The notes under the pieces are model-generated. The model was given only the letters and a program-made list of their open reading frames with translations. It was not told where the DNA came from and ran no database searches. Of a stretch of DNA of 63,261 nt, positions 54,072 to 62,002 are shown in pieces. The stretch is taken from positions 1-63,261 of the forward strand of contig JAEZJQ010000092.1 in NCBI GenBank assembly GCA_023436305.1. Reading direction: 5' to 3'. Each line of letters begins with the position of its first letter. Positions within the stretch are counted from its first letter, which is position 1. Source of the DNA: Bacillota bacterium (lineage in GTDB: Bacteria; Bacillota; UBA4882; UBA8346). The translations under genes and the position numbers were made by a program.

Positions 54072-55712
54072 ATGAAGAAAATATTATTAATTGCGTTATT
54101 AATTTTCACTGTAGGTGTCAGTCTAAGCATTATCCCTACCAACGCCGCCGCCCCGGCGGGATTTGTATACCGGCAGGGAACGGGCTTTTATATTGACGGG
54201 AAACCCTACTATTTTGCCGGATGTAACTCTTACGATTTATTTACTTACGGTGATGGTTCCAATACCAGCACCACGGATTATATTGAAAATTATTTCATGA
54301 ATAAGGCCGGAATTGATACCATCATGAGCAATATGGCCGCCGATGGGGTAAAAGTTGTCCGGACCTGGGGATTTTCCCATGAAACCTGGCATGGGTTCGA
54401 AACGGCCAAAGGTGTTTATAGCGAACCACAGTTTATGCTTTTTGATTACATTATGGAATCCGCCAAGAAAAATGGGATTAAGGTGATCGTCGCCCTGGAA
54501 AATTATTGGGAAGCTTATGGCGGTATTGATACCCGTTTGTCTTGGGAAGGTCTTTCCGGCGGCAGCCATGTTAACCGGGCTAAATTTTTTACCAATGAAG
54601 GCTGTAAAACATCCTATAAAAACTATGTTAAACATTTTGTAACCCGTGTCAACCATTACACCAACGTAGCCTATAAAGATAACCCGACCTTGTTCGCCTG
54701 GGAACTGATGAACGAACCGCGCTATCAGGATGCTGGAGAAAACAGCACCGGTACCACTTTGCGGGCTTGGGTCGATGAAATGGCCTCCTACATCAAAACC
54801 TTGGATCCCAATCACATGGTGGGTATCGGAATTGAAGGGCATGAATCCAAGTACGGATTTGGCGGGGATGAAGGCAACCCGTTTATTTATTTACACCAAT
54901 CACCGTATATCGATTATTCTACCGCTCATCCGTATCCCGATGAATCCTGGGCGAACCTTTCGGTAGCTCAGACCCGGACCCTGCTTGAAGCCTGGATCAA
55001 CGACACTCATAACGTGGTAGGCAAACCTTTCGTCATCGGCGAATGGAATGTCCATAATAATAAAGACCAATACTGGCCAGCGATATTGGATGAAATTGAA
55101 CATCATAATGTGGCGGGCAGCCAGTTCTGGAATTATAACGATTATTCCACCAGTAATTTTGACATGCTGCATGGAGATTCAATATTGACCAGTATTTTCT
55201 TGCCTCATTCCAACCGAATGGCCGCCAAAAGCGGCCCGGTCGTTACGCCGACTTCGGTTGTCACAACAACCCCGACCCCGGTTATTACAGCGACCCCGAC
55301 TCCGGTTGTCACCGCGACTCCGACTCCGGTTCGAACGGCTACACCGATAGTTACGGCGACACCCGTTGTTCCGACTCCGACTCCAGGCGCCGGTGGTTAT
55401 GTAATAACTTATAGTATGAATGATTGGGGTAGCGGAGCCACAGTTAACATAACCATCAAAAATAATACTTCCACGGCGGTTAATGGCTGGACTTTAGCTT
55501 GGGACTTCTCCGGCAATCAGACCATCACCAATCTGTGGTCTGGCAGTTACACCCAGAGCGGGACCTCGGTATCGGTAAATGATGCCGGATACAACGCCAA
55601 TATCCCGGCTAACGGGGGTACGGCAAACTTCGGATTCAATATTAACTATAGCGGCACAAACGCGAAACCGGCCAGCTTTACGTTAAATGGAGTAGCGTGT
55701 CAGGTCCAGTAG
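54072..55712 (+). CDS. Secreted GH5 endo-beta-mannanase with CBM2
   Basis: A 546-residue exported enzyme. The signal peptide (LLIALLIFTVGVSLSII, cleavage near residue 27) precedes a catalytic barrel (about 30-385) of the GH5_7 mannanase type: FYIDGKPYYFAGCNSYDLF, GVKVVRTWGFSHE, acid/base Glu in AWELMNEPRY (near 215) and nucleophile Glu in VIGEWNVHNN (near 323). A Thr/Pro linker (TATPTPVVTATPTPV) leads to a C-terminal CBM2 (about 440-546; SMNDWGSGATVNITI, NGWTLAWDF) with a terminal Cys. It cuts beta-mannan while anchored to cellulose or mannan. Start set at the ATG after AAGGAAGG. Confidence 0.88.
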   Translation: MKKILLIALLIFTVGVSLSIIPTNAAAPAGFVYRQGTGFYIDGKPYYFAGCNSYDLFTYGDGSNTSTTDYIENYFMNKAGIDTIMSNMAADGVKVVRTWGFSHETWHGFETAKGVYSEPQFMLFDYIMESAKKNGIKVIVALENYWEAYGGIDTRLSWEGLSGGSHVNRAKFFTNEGCKTSYKNYVKHFVTRVNHYTNVAYKDNPTLFAWELMNEPRYQDAGENSTGTTLRAWVDEMASYIKTLDPNHMVGIGIEGHESKYGFGGDEGNPFIYLHQSPYIDYSTAHPYPDESWANLSVAQTRTLLEAWINDTHNVVGKPFVIGEWNVHNNKDQYWPAILDEIEHHNVAGSQFWNYNDYSTSNFDMLHGDSILTSIFLPHSNRMAAKSGPVVTPTSVVTTTPTPVITATPTPVVTATPTPVRTATPIVTATPVVPTPTPGAGGYVITYSMNDWGSGATVNITIKNNTSTAVNGWTLAWDFSGNQTITNLWSGSYTQSGTSVSVNDAGYNANIPANGGTANFGFNINYSGTNAKPASFTLNGVACQVQ

Positions 55713-55766
55713 TAACTAAAACTGAACCTTAATGGCAATTAAATCATCCTTTGATAAGAATCAATC

Positions 55767-55800
55767 AAAAAATTCCGGTCTAAATGATCGGAATTTTTTT
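55767..55800 (+). terminator. Intrinsic terminator after the GH5 mannanase gene
   Basis: AAAAAATTCCG pairs with CGGAATTTTTTT over a short loop, with the T run continuing from the stem. Confidence 0.8.
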
Positions 55801-56286
55801 ATCGTCTACGATACAGCTTCCGGAATCCAATGGTTAACCAGGCGACCACGACGCCGGTCCAAACAGATAATTGTGTTAAACTTAATTTTTTAACAAACGA
55901 GACATTATTTTTAAAAAAATGGTAAATTTTAATGGAAGTCAATTTTGAACTTTTTCATAACATTTGTTACAAAATATTACTACATTTGTGATTAAACGCC
56001 ATATATTTTTAATAAATATTGACGGAATAAGCTTTCAATTGTAAAATTAAAGAGGGGTTGCAATCGCTTGCACATTTGATAAACCGGCCGATAGGCAGCA
56101 ATGTTTTCGCGCGAGCGAATTGCAAATTTGGGTTTTATAGTAACAAAATCAGATTATTAAAGTTGTGATGAACCTAATTTATATACAAATGAATATCACA
56201 ACTCTTTGAAAAAAGCGGTGTGTTCCACAGTCAATTAGGATTTTTCACACCGCTTTTAACGATAGTTTAATGTATCGGGGATGTTG
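55801..56286. other. Leader region of the araC gene with two hairpins
   Basis: AT-rich sequence. A 9-bp stem (AGTTGTGAT at 56161-56169 with 56195-56203) and a 12-bp stem (AAAAGCGGTGTG at 56211-56222 with 56246-56257) lie one after the other, the second 29 bases before the araC start. The second could act as an attenuator. No gene is seen. Confidence 0.5.
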
Positions 56287-57150
56287 ATGGATTCTAATTT
56301 AGTGTTTAAAGATCCTTTTAATCCAAATTTTTACATTGGCCATAAAATATTTTATGCCAACCACCACCGGGGCTCCCATTACCATGACTCCTACGAGATC
56401 TACTTTACCTTGACCGATGGTTACCGCTATGTGGTGGGCGACAAGCTATATCCATTTCAGAGCGGTGATATATATGTGTTTAACCAGTACGATATCCACC
56501 ATACCATCTTTTCCGATGATACGCTCCGGGATATTTATGTAGTTCACTTCAATCCCCAGTTTATCAGGGAGCTTTCCACGCCCCAGGCCAATTTGTTTCA
56601 ATGTTTTAGCGGACGGGGGCCGGGATTTTCCCACCGGGTCCATACCACTCCCAAAGAGACCCGGGACCTCATCGAAATATTTCAAAAGGCGATTCATTAT
56701 TATGAAAGTAACGGATACGGTTATGAGACTTACCAGAAGATTTTACTGACCGAGATCTTGCTTACGTTGAATATCATTTATCAATCTCCGGATGTTGAGC
56801 GGGCCAAGGAATCCAGCGGTGCTAAGTGTGAAATGTTAACCGACAAAGCCGGTCCGATTTTGGATTATATTAACACTCATATTGGCGAAGACATCTCCAT
56901 GGACCACTTAGCCAAAGTTTTTTATCTCTCCAAGGATTATCTGGGGAAAATCTTTAAAAAAGCCACAGGATATACTGTCAAAGAATACATCATTTCGAAA
57001 CGAATGATGTTTGCCAAACAATACTTGCTGGAAAACGAACCAATCCACCGGGTGATGGAGAAGGTCGGCTTTACCAATTACACGCACTTTATCAGTACTT
57101 TTAAAAATGAGGTGGGGGTTACTCCGAAACAGTTTATCAAAAAGGAATAG
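56287..57150 (+). CDS. AraC family transcriptional regulator
   Basis: A 287-residue regulator. The N-terminal cupin-like sensor contains HHRGSHYHDSYEIYFTL and GDIYVFNQYDIHHT. The C-terminal double helix-turn-helix (about 190-287) reads ISMDHLAKVFYLSKDYLGKI and then VGFTNYTHFISTFKNEVGVT with PKQF at the end. This architecture is usual for activators of sugar-utilisation genes. Start taken as the ATG at 56287; an ATG 6 bases earlier is possible. It lies directly upstream of the GH9 cellulase and is the most likely regulator of it. Confidence 0.9.
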   Translation: MDSNLVFKDPFNPNFYIGHKIFYANHHRGSHYHDSYEIYFTLTDGYRYVVGDKLYPFQSGDIYVFNQYDIHHTIFSDDTLRDIYVVHFNPQFIRELSTPQANLFQCFSGRGPGFSHRVHTTPKETRDLIEIFQKAIHYYESNGYGYETYQKILLTEILLTLNIIYQSPDVERAKESSGAKCEMLTDKAGPILDYINTHIGEDISMDHLAKVFYLSKDYLGKIFKKATGYTVKEYIISKRMMFAKQYLLENEPIHRVMEKVGFTNYTHFISTFKNEVGVTPKQFIKKE

Positions 57151-57558
57151 CCCCAGGCTGTTGTAAAAAAACTGAAATATGCGGGAAATCCCGATTGTTC
57201 ATCCCGAAACGGTAATCCACCGGACCGGGGTTTTTATTGATTCCAAACAATTTTCCAAGAATTTACTAAGCAATTGCGGGATTTCCAAGTTTTTAAGCTG
57301 ATTTGCCAAAAATCCCGATTGATTTCAACGGTATAATTAAATTAAAGAGTATTATGACAGAGAAATACTCTCATCCACAAAGTGAATTTCACTTAAGTTT
57401 TTAGGAGGTGGTGCCGGTTATTTAGTTGTAAATTTAGAGTTTTATTGAAAACAAAAACGGAGACAATTCTAAAACGGAAGGCCGTGAAAGATTGCTTTAT
57501 TTTAAAAGCATTTTATTTTAAAAGCATTTTCACGGTAATTTACTAAGGAGGAACGGAA
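57151..57558. other. Upstream region of the GH9 gene with stem-loop and short tandem repeat
   Basis: CCGTGAAA (57482-57489) pairs with TTTCACGG (57529-57536). Between them a 17-bp unit, TATTTTAAAAGCATTTT, occurs twice in tandem. An isolated AGGAGGTGG near 57402 has no following gene. Confidence 0.45.
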
Positions 57559-60399
57559 GTGTTGAAGCGAAGGTTGAGTTTAGCAGTACTAATGGCTATC
57601 ATTGTTACTTTTTCCTTATCCCAACTGATTGTCCATGCCACGGCTCCGGCGGGCTGGCGTCAATTATGCGATGTGGTTGTTTTTGATAGTGCCCAAATTG
57701 CTGGTTGGGCGGGTTGTGGATCCGGTGAGCTTGAGGTAGCGAATGATTTTTTGCCATTGGACACGACGGTTACTTATAATAATAAACCGTCGCTGCGGGT
57801 AAACGTCACAACTACCCCCTACTGGTGGATGGCTTTACCCACGATTCGGGGCTGGTGCACCCATGACCTTACACAGTATGTGGCAAACGGATATTTAGAG
57901 TTCAATATTCTCGGCGCCGCCGGTGGTGAAAATTTTGATATCGGGATTAGAGACCGGGTTTACGAACGGACGATTAACGGGACGGCGACTGAAAATGTGG
58001 ATGTTGTTTATCCCATTGCCAATTATGTGACAGTTTCCACCAGTTGGCAGCATGTAAAAATACCCTTGAAGGATCTTTTGGATACCAGTAAGAATATTAA
58101 CCCTTTTAAAGCATTCACATTGGTATTGAAGAATACCGGCGCGTATAATCGGGCTTTAAAAGTCTGGCTTAACGACATCAGGTTTACCTCGACGGATAAC
58201 GAACAAGCATACGCGGCGATTAAGGTCAATCAAGTAGGATATAGCGTGAAAGCGGAAAAATACGCCTTGATTACCGGATTTGAAGATGAATTGACTGCCA
58301 CAGCCGGGACCGCTTTCCAGGTGATTAATGCTTCCAACAATACCGTATCCTATTCCGGGACACTAACTTTAGTCAAGGATTACGATCCGGTGGATTCGGG
58401 GGAACGGATCTTCCGGGCCGACTTTTCAGCGCTCCAAACAGCGGGTAGTTACTACATCACCGTTTCCGCAACCGGTATCGCCAACTCGCCGGTGTTTAAA
58501 ATCGGAGATGATATCTATAATTCCTTGTTGGTAGACAGTTCCCGGTATTTTTATTATCAGCGTGCAAACCTAGGGCTTACGTCGCCTTATTGTACCGACT
58601 ACCCCCGCGCTGATAAGACTCCTCAGGATTCCTCGGCCAGATTTGATTCATATCAACAGCCGCCCCGGGATGTAACCAAAGGATGGTATGATGCCGGTGA
58701 CTTTGGGAAATACATCAATGCCGGTTCCACAGGGATCTCCGATCTGTTTTGGGCTTATGAAATGTATCCCGTTCGATTTACTGACAGTCAATTCAATCTG
58801 CCTGAGAGTGGCAACGGGATTCCCGATATACTGGATGAAGCCCGGTGGGAACTGGAGTGGATCTTGAAAATGCAAGATTCGGCCAGCGGCGGATTTTATG
58901 CCCGGGTCCAATCCAATGATGATCTGAACGTCACCGAACGGATTATCAAGGATAAAGAAGGTAATGCATATAACATTCGCTCTACGGATGATACCGCTTG
59001 CGCCGCAGCTATCCTGGCCCATGCTTATGTGGTATATGGGCAGATTGATGCGACCTTTGCCAATCAATGTTTGACTACCGCCCAAAGCGCCTGGACTTAT
59101 CTGGAGAATAATCCGACTATCATCATGGCCCCGTCCGGTCCTTACCATACCACCAATGACGCCGGCGATCGGCTGTGGGCCGCAGCCGCCCTTTACCGGG
59201 CCACGGGAAACGCCAAATATAATACTTATTTTATCAATAATTACCAAAGCTTTGCGTCTGCCTTTGAAAGTACCACCGGATATGCCCATTTTGTCGGTGA
59301 AATGACAATCCCCGCCTTTTTTTGTTATCTAAAGGCTGCTAACCCGGATAGTGGCGTCGTTACTTGGTTCACTAGCAAGTTTAACCAATGGTTGAATGAT
59401 AAAATCACCCGCTATAGCAATAACCCCTGGTTGAACTGTGTTGTCGAAGGAAACTATTTCTGGGGTATTAACATGCAGATCCTCAATGTTCCCATGGATG
59501 CGATTATCGGAACGAAATTGCTGGGTACTTATGATGGCAGTGTCGCTAAATTCGCCAGAGCCGGTCTAAACTGGATTTTAGGCGCCAACCCGTTATCCAA
59601 GTCAATGGTTTCCGGATACGGTGAAAACTGTATCAATGAAGTATATAGCAATATCTATAGTTTTGATAATAAGTCCGGGATACCTAAAGGGTATATGCCC
59701 GGTGGGCCCAATGTATATGAAGGGAAAGGAATTTCCCGTTTCGCCGCTAAATGCTTGACCAGTTCCGACGGTGATTGGGTATCCAATGAACATACCGTCT
59801 ATTGGAACTCCGCCCTGGTATTTGTTTCAGCTTTTGCTATAACCGAAACAGGTGGCGCCGTAACCCCTACTCCAACAGGAATTGTAACCGCGACGCCTAC
59901 ACCAATCTCGACACCGACTCCGACAACGGGACCGACGGCCACAGTGACCCCGACTCCTACGGTAACTCCTAATAGTACCGCAACCCCGGTAGTCACAGCC
60001 ACACCGACTCCTGTAGTTCAAACCCCGACACCGGGAGTTACAGCGACACCCGCTGTTGCAACTCCGACTCCAGGCGCTGGTAATTATGTAGTTACTTATA
60101 GTATGAACGACTGGGGTGGTGGAGCCACGGTTAATATCACGATCACAAACAACACTTCCACGGCGGTGAACGGCTGGACTTTAGCTTGGACCTTCCCTGG
60201 CAATCAGACCATCACCAATCTATGGTGTGGCAGTTATACCCAGAATGGCGCTTCGGTATCGGTGGTAGATGCCGGATACAACGCCAATATCCCTGCGAAC
60301 GGAGGTACGGCGAACTTAGGGTTCAATATTAACTATAGCGGTACCAACGCTAAGCCGGCCAGCTTTACTTTGAACGGAGTGGCTTGCCAGGTCCAGTAA
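57559..60399 (+). CDS. Secreted GH9 endoglucanase with N-terminal CBM, Ig-like domain and CBM2
   Basis: A 946-residue cellulase. Signal peptide (about 1-28), then a galactose-binding-fold CBM (about 30-215; LEFNILGAAGGENFDIGIRD, LKVWLNDIRF). A CelD_N immunoglobulin-like domain follows (about 220-315; VNQVGYSVKAEKYALI), and the GH9 barrel (about 320-760). Catalytic residues are in GWYDAGDFGKY (Asp378 and Asp381) and SNEHTVYWNSAL (Glu near 744). A Thr/Pro linker and CBM2 (about 842-946) end the protein. It hydrolyses beta-1,4-glucan outside the cell. The GTG start lies 7 bases after AAGGAGG. The CBM2 is nearly identical to that of the 54072 mannanase. Confidence 0.92.
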   Translation: MLKRRLSLAVLMAIIVTFSLSQLIVHATAPAGWRQLCDVVVFDSAQIAGWAGCGSGELEVANDFLPLDTTVTYNNKPSLRVNVTTTPYWWMALPTIRGWCTHDLTQYVANGYLEFNILGAAGGENFDIGIRDRVYERTINGTATENVDVVYPIANYVTVSTSWQHVKIPLKDLLDTSKNINPFKAFTLVLKNTGAYNRALKVWLNDIRFTSTDNEQAYAAIKVNQVGYSVKAEKYALITGFEDELTATAGTAFQVINASNNTVSYSGTLTLVKDYDPVDSGERIFRADFSALQTAGSYYITVSATGIANSPVFKIGDDIYNSLLVDSSRYFYYQRANLGLTSPYCTDYPRADKTPQDSSARFDSYQQPPRDVTKGWYDAGDFGKYINAGSTGISDLFWAYEMYPVRFTDSQFNLPESGNGIPDILDEARWELEWILKMQDSASGGFYARVQSNDDLNVTERIIKDKEGNAYNIRSTDDTACAAAILAHAYVVYGQIDATFANQCLTTAQSAWTYLENNPTIIMAPSGPYHTTNDAGDRLWAAAALYRATGNAKYNTYFINNYQSFASAFESTTGYAHFVGEMTIPAFFCYLKAANPDSGVVTWFTSKFNQWLNDKITRYSNNPWLNCVVEGNYFWGINMQILNVPMDAIIGTKLLGTYDGSVAKFARAGLNWILGANPLSKSMVSGYGENCINEVYSNIYSFDNKSGIPKGYMPGGPNVYEGKGISRFAAKCLTSSDGDWVSNEHTVYWNSALVFVSAFAITETGGAVTPTPTGIVTATPTPISTPTPTTGPTATVTPTPTVTPNSTATPVVTATPTPVVQTPTPGVTATPAVATPTPGAGNYVVTYSMNDWGGGATVNITITNNTSTAVNGWTLAWTFPGNQTITNLWCGSYTQNGASVSVVDAGYNANIPANGGTANLGFNINYSGTNAKPASFTLNGVACQVQ

Positions 60400-60435
60400 T
60401 TGAAATTTGTATCAGGCTTCATACCATTTCAAGGG

Positions 60436-60466
60436 GCTGTCTCACAGGCGAGACAGCTTCTTTTTT
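60436..60466 (+). terminator. Intrinsic terminator after the GH9 gene
   Basis: GCTGTCTC pairs with GAGACAGC over 6 bases, followed closely by six T. Confidence 0.85.
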
Positions 60467-60845
60467 AAAAAGTCGTGGAAATATGGTAAAATGAGGGTGT
60501 GAAAAGGATAAATAATACTACCAATAAGGTATACCGCAAAGAACGAAAGAGGTGAGGGATCTATCCAAATACTCCTAACAATGCCGGCTAGAATATGGAA
60601 TCCTATTTCGTCAAATCGGTAAGAGAAAGGGAGGAAGATTTCTTTGAAACGAAGAATGGATATTTTTATATTCATCATTGTCTAGCACGTATTTCCATTG
60701 CATCCGTCAACATTACGGGTTATCTGAGGCCGTACGGCATACAGGGCGTCATCGGGAAGTAAACGGTATTAAAGGGGATTGACGCCTTTTTAAACTTTCG
60801 AAGTAAACGATTTTATGATATTATAAATCTGAAATGGAGACGAGT
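60467..60845. other. Intergenic region before tetR 2
   Basis: I see no convincing gene. A minus-strand open frame (60442-60678) overlaps the terminator and has no ribosome binding site. TTGACG at 60779 may be part of the tetR promoter, but no -10 box with good spacing was found. Confidence 0.4.
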
Positions 60846-61433
60846 ATGGCGAAAAAAGAACTCACCAAAAGGCAATTACAAGCAATCGAAACGAAAAACA
60901 AGATTTATAATATTGCCGTAAATTTGATGGATAAGAGAGGTTTTAACAATATTACCGTCGAGGAAATATGTACAAAAGCGGGGGTTTCAGTCGGCACATT
61001 TTATCTTTACTTCAAGTCGAAAAATAATATTTTTGATGAAATATATGAACGAGCTGACGACCTTTTTCAAAATCATGTGAAAAGCGCTTTACAAGAAGAA
61101 AACTCGCTGGACCGAATTGTTGAATACTTTAAGCACTATGGCCAACTTAATGTTGACACTGGACTTGAAACGATGCAACAGCTTTATACCACCCAAAATA
61201 AACTATTTACAAAAAAAGGAAGGTATATGCAGACCCTTTTGCAGGAGATTATTAAAGAAGGACAAGAGAAAAAGGAAATTTCCACCACAATGACTCCTGA
61301 AGAAATTACGGACTTTTTGTTCATTGCCAACCGGGGTCTGGTCTATGATTGGTGTTTGCATAAAGGTAAATATGATTTAGAAGAGGCGATGGTCAAATTT
61401 ACAAAGCGTTTGATTTTATTATTGAAACCATAA
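60846..61433 (+). CDS. TetR/AcrR family transcriptional regulator 2
   Basis: A 195-residue TetR-type regulator. The helix-turn-helix is GFNNITVEEICTKAGV, then FYLYFKSKNNIF. The C-terminal helical domain is unassigned. Start set at the ATG 7 bases after TGGAG; an ATG at 60834 would overlap the site. A terminator follows. Immediately downstream, a near-consensus promoter carries a 24-bp palindrome over its start point, so this regulator probably controls the SGNH-CBM3 gene. Confidence 0.88.
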   Translation: MAKKELTKRQLQAIETKNKIYNIAVNLMDKRGFNNITVEEICTKAGVSVGTFYLYFKSKNNIFDEIYERADDLFQNHVKSALQEENSLDRIVEYFKHYGQLNVDTGLETMQQLYTTQNKLFTKKGRYMQTLLQEIIKEGQEKKEISTTMTPEEITDFLFIANRGLVYDWCLHKGKYDLEEAMVKFTKRLILLLKP

Positions 61434-61456
61434 TAAAGAAAAAAACTTAGGCAACC

Positions 61457-61479
61457 GGCTCCCGAAGAAGGGAGCTTTT
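61457..61479 (+). terminator. Intrinsic terminator after tetR 2
   Basis: GCTCCC pairs with GGGAGC and is followed by four T. Confidence 0.65.
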
Positions 61480-61545
61480 CATTTCACAAATCAACTGTTT
61501 TAGTTATTTTTAGCTTTAAATTTTAAATTCAAAATCAACCTACAA

Positions 61546-61574
61546 TTGACAAATATTGTTGGATATTATATACT
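61546..61574 (+). promoter_or_regulatory. Near-consensus promoter before the SGNH-CBM3 gene
   Basis: TTGACA (61546-61551), a 17-bp spacer and TATACT (61569-61574) match the housekeeping consensus at 11 of 12 positions. It would give a leader of about 420 bases. Confidence 0.7.
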
Positions 61575-61580
61575 TAATGC

Positions 61581-61604
61581 ATTCGGTGAGTGCATTCAGT
61601 GAAT
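61581..61604. promoter_or_regulatory. 24-bp palindromic operator at the promoter start point
   Basis: ATTC..TGA.TGCA.TCA..GAAT is symmetric at 18 of 24 positions and begins 7 bases after the -10 box. The size and symmetry fit a TetR-type operator; the adjacent regulator at 60846 is the candidate. Confidence 0.55.
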
Positions 61605-61807
61605 TGACTATATTATATTTGTTTCATCGACTTGTTTTAATGTTGGCCAACATTACTGGTATATTTGGCAAGATGTATAATGCCATGACCGGAACCCGGT
61701 ATATATTAGAAAATCGTCTACATTCATAGTATTAGCCGTTTGAAGGCAGAACAAGTACTGTAATTTAAAGCAGAGTTGTCAAAAAGGATTTATCGATCTG
61801 GAGAAAA

Positions 61808-62002
61808 ATGATTAGCCCCCTGGATTGGCATGAATATCTCCAGGAATTTTATAAAAAATTCCGGGAGCGTTCCCGAAATTGTGTACGGTTTCATAGAGTG
61901 TCTCCGGGGTGCTTTATTTTAGAAGGGAGGTGGAACTGTAAAGAACATATCAGTGATCGATGTTTTTTCACACTACAATCACAAAAAAGGAGGAAACAAT
62001 AA
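61808..62002 (+). CDS. Possible 64-residue leader ORF overlapping the SGNH gene start
   Basis: An ATG follows CTGGAG closely and opens 64 codons (start ISPLDWHEYLQEFYKKF, end SQKRRKQ), stopping at TAATG on the start codon of the SGNH gene. The protein is basic and unlike any family I know. It may be a translated leader or a chance frame within a structured 5' region. Confidence 0.3.
   Translation: MISPLDWHEYLQEFYKKFRERSRNCVRFHRVSPGCFILEGRWNCKEHISDRCFFTLQSQKRRKQ

Noticed and set aside
54237..54842. Long minus-strand open frame opposite the GH5 mannanase
   Set aside because: A shadow frame; the plus-strand gene has a signal peptide, catalytic residues and CBM2.
58648..59289. Long minus-strand open frame opposite the GH9 catalytic domain
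   Set aside because: A shadow of a clearly identified cellulase; Gly/Ile-rich sequence with no domain signal.
59872..60075. Thr/Pro-coding repeats as a separate genetic element
   Set aside because: They are the low-complexity linker of the GH9 protein, and the reverse-strand frames opposite are artefacts of it.
60442..60678. Minus-strand hydrophobic open frame
   Set aside because: It runs through the GH9 terminator and has no start signal; composition reflects AT-rich spacer.
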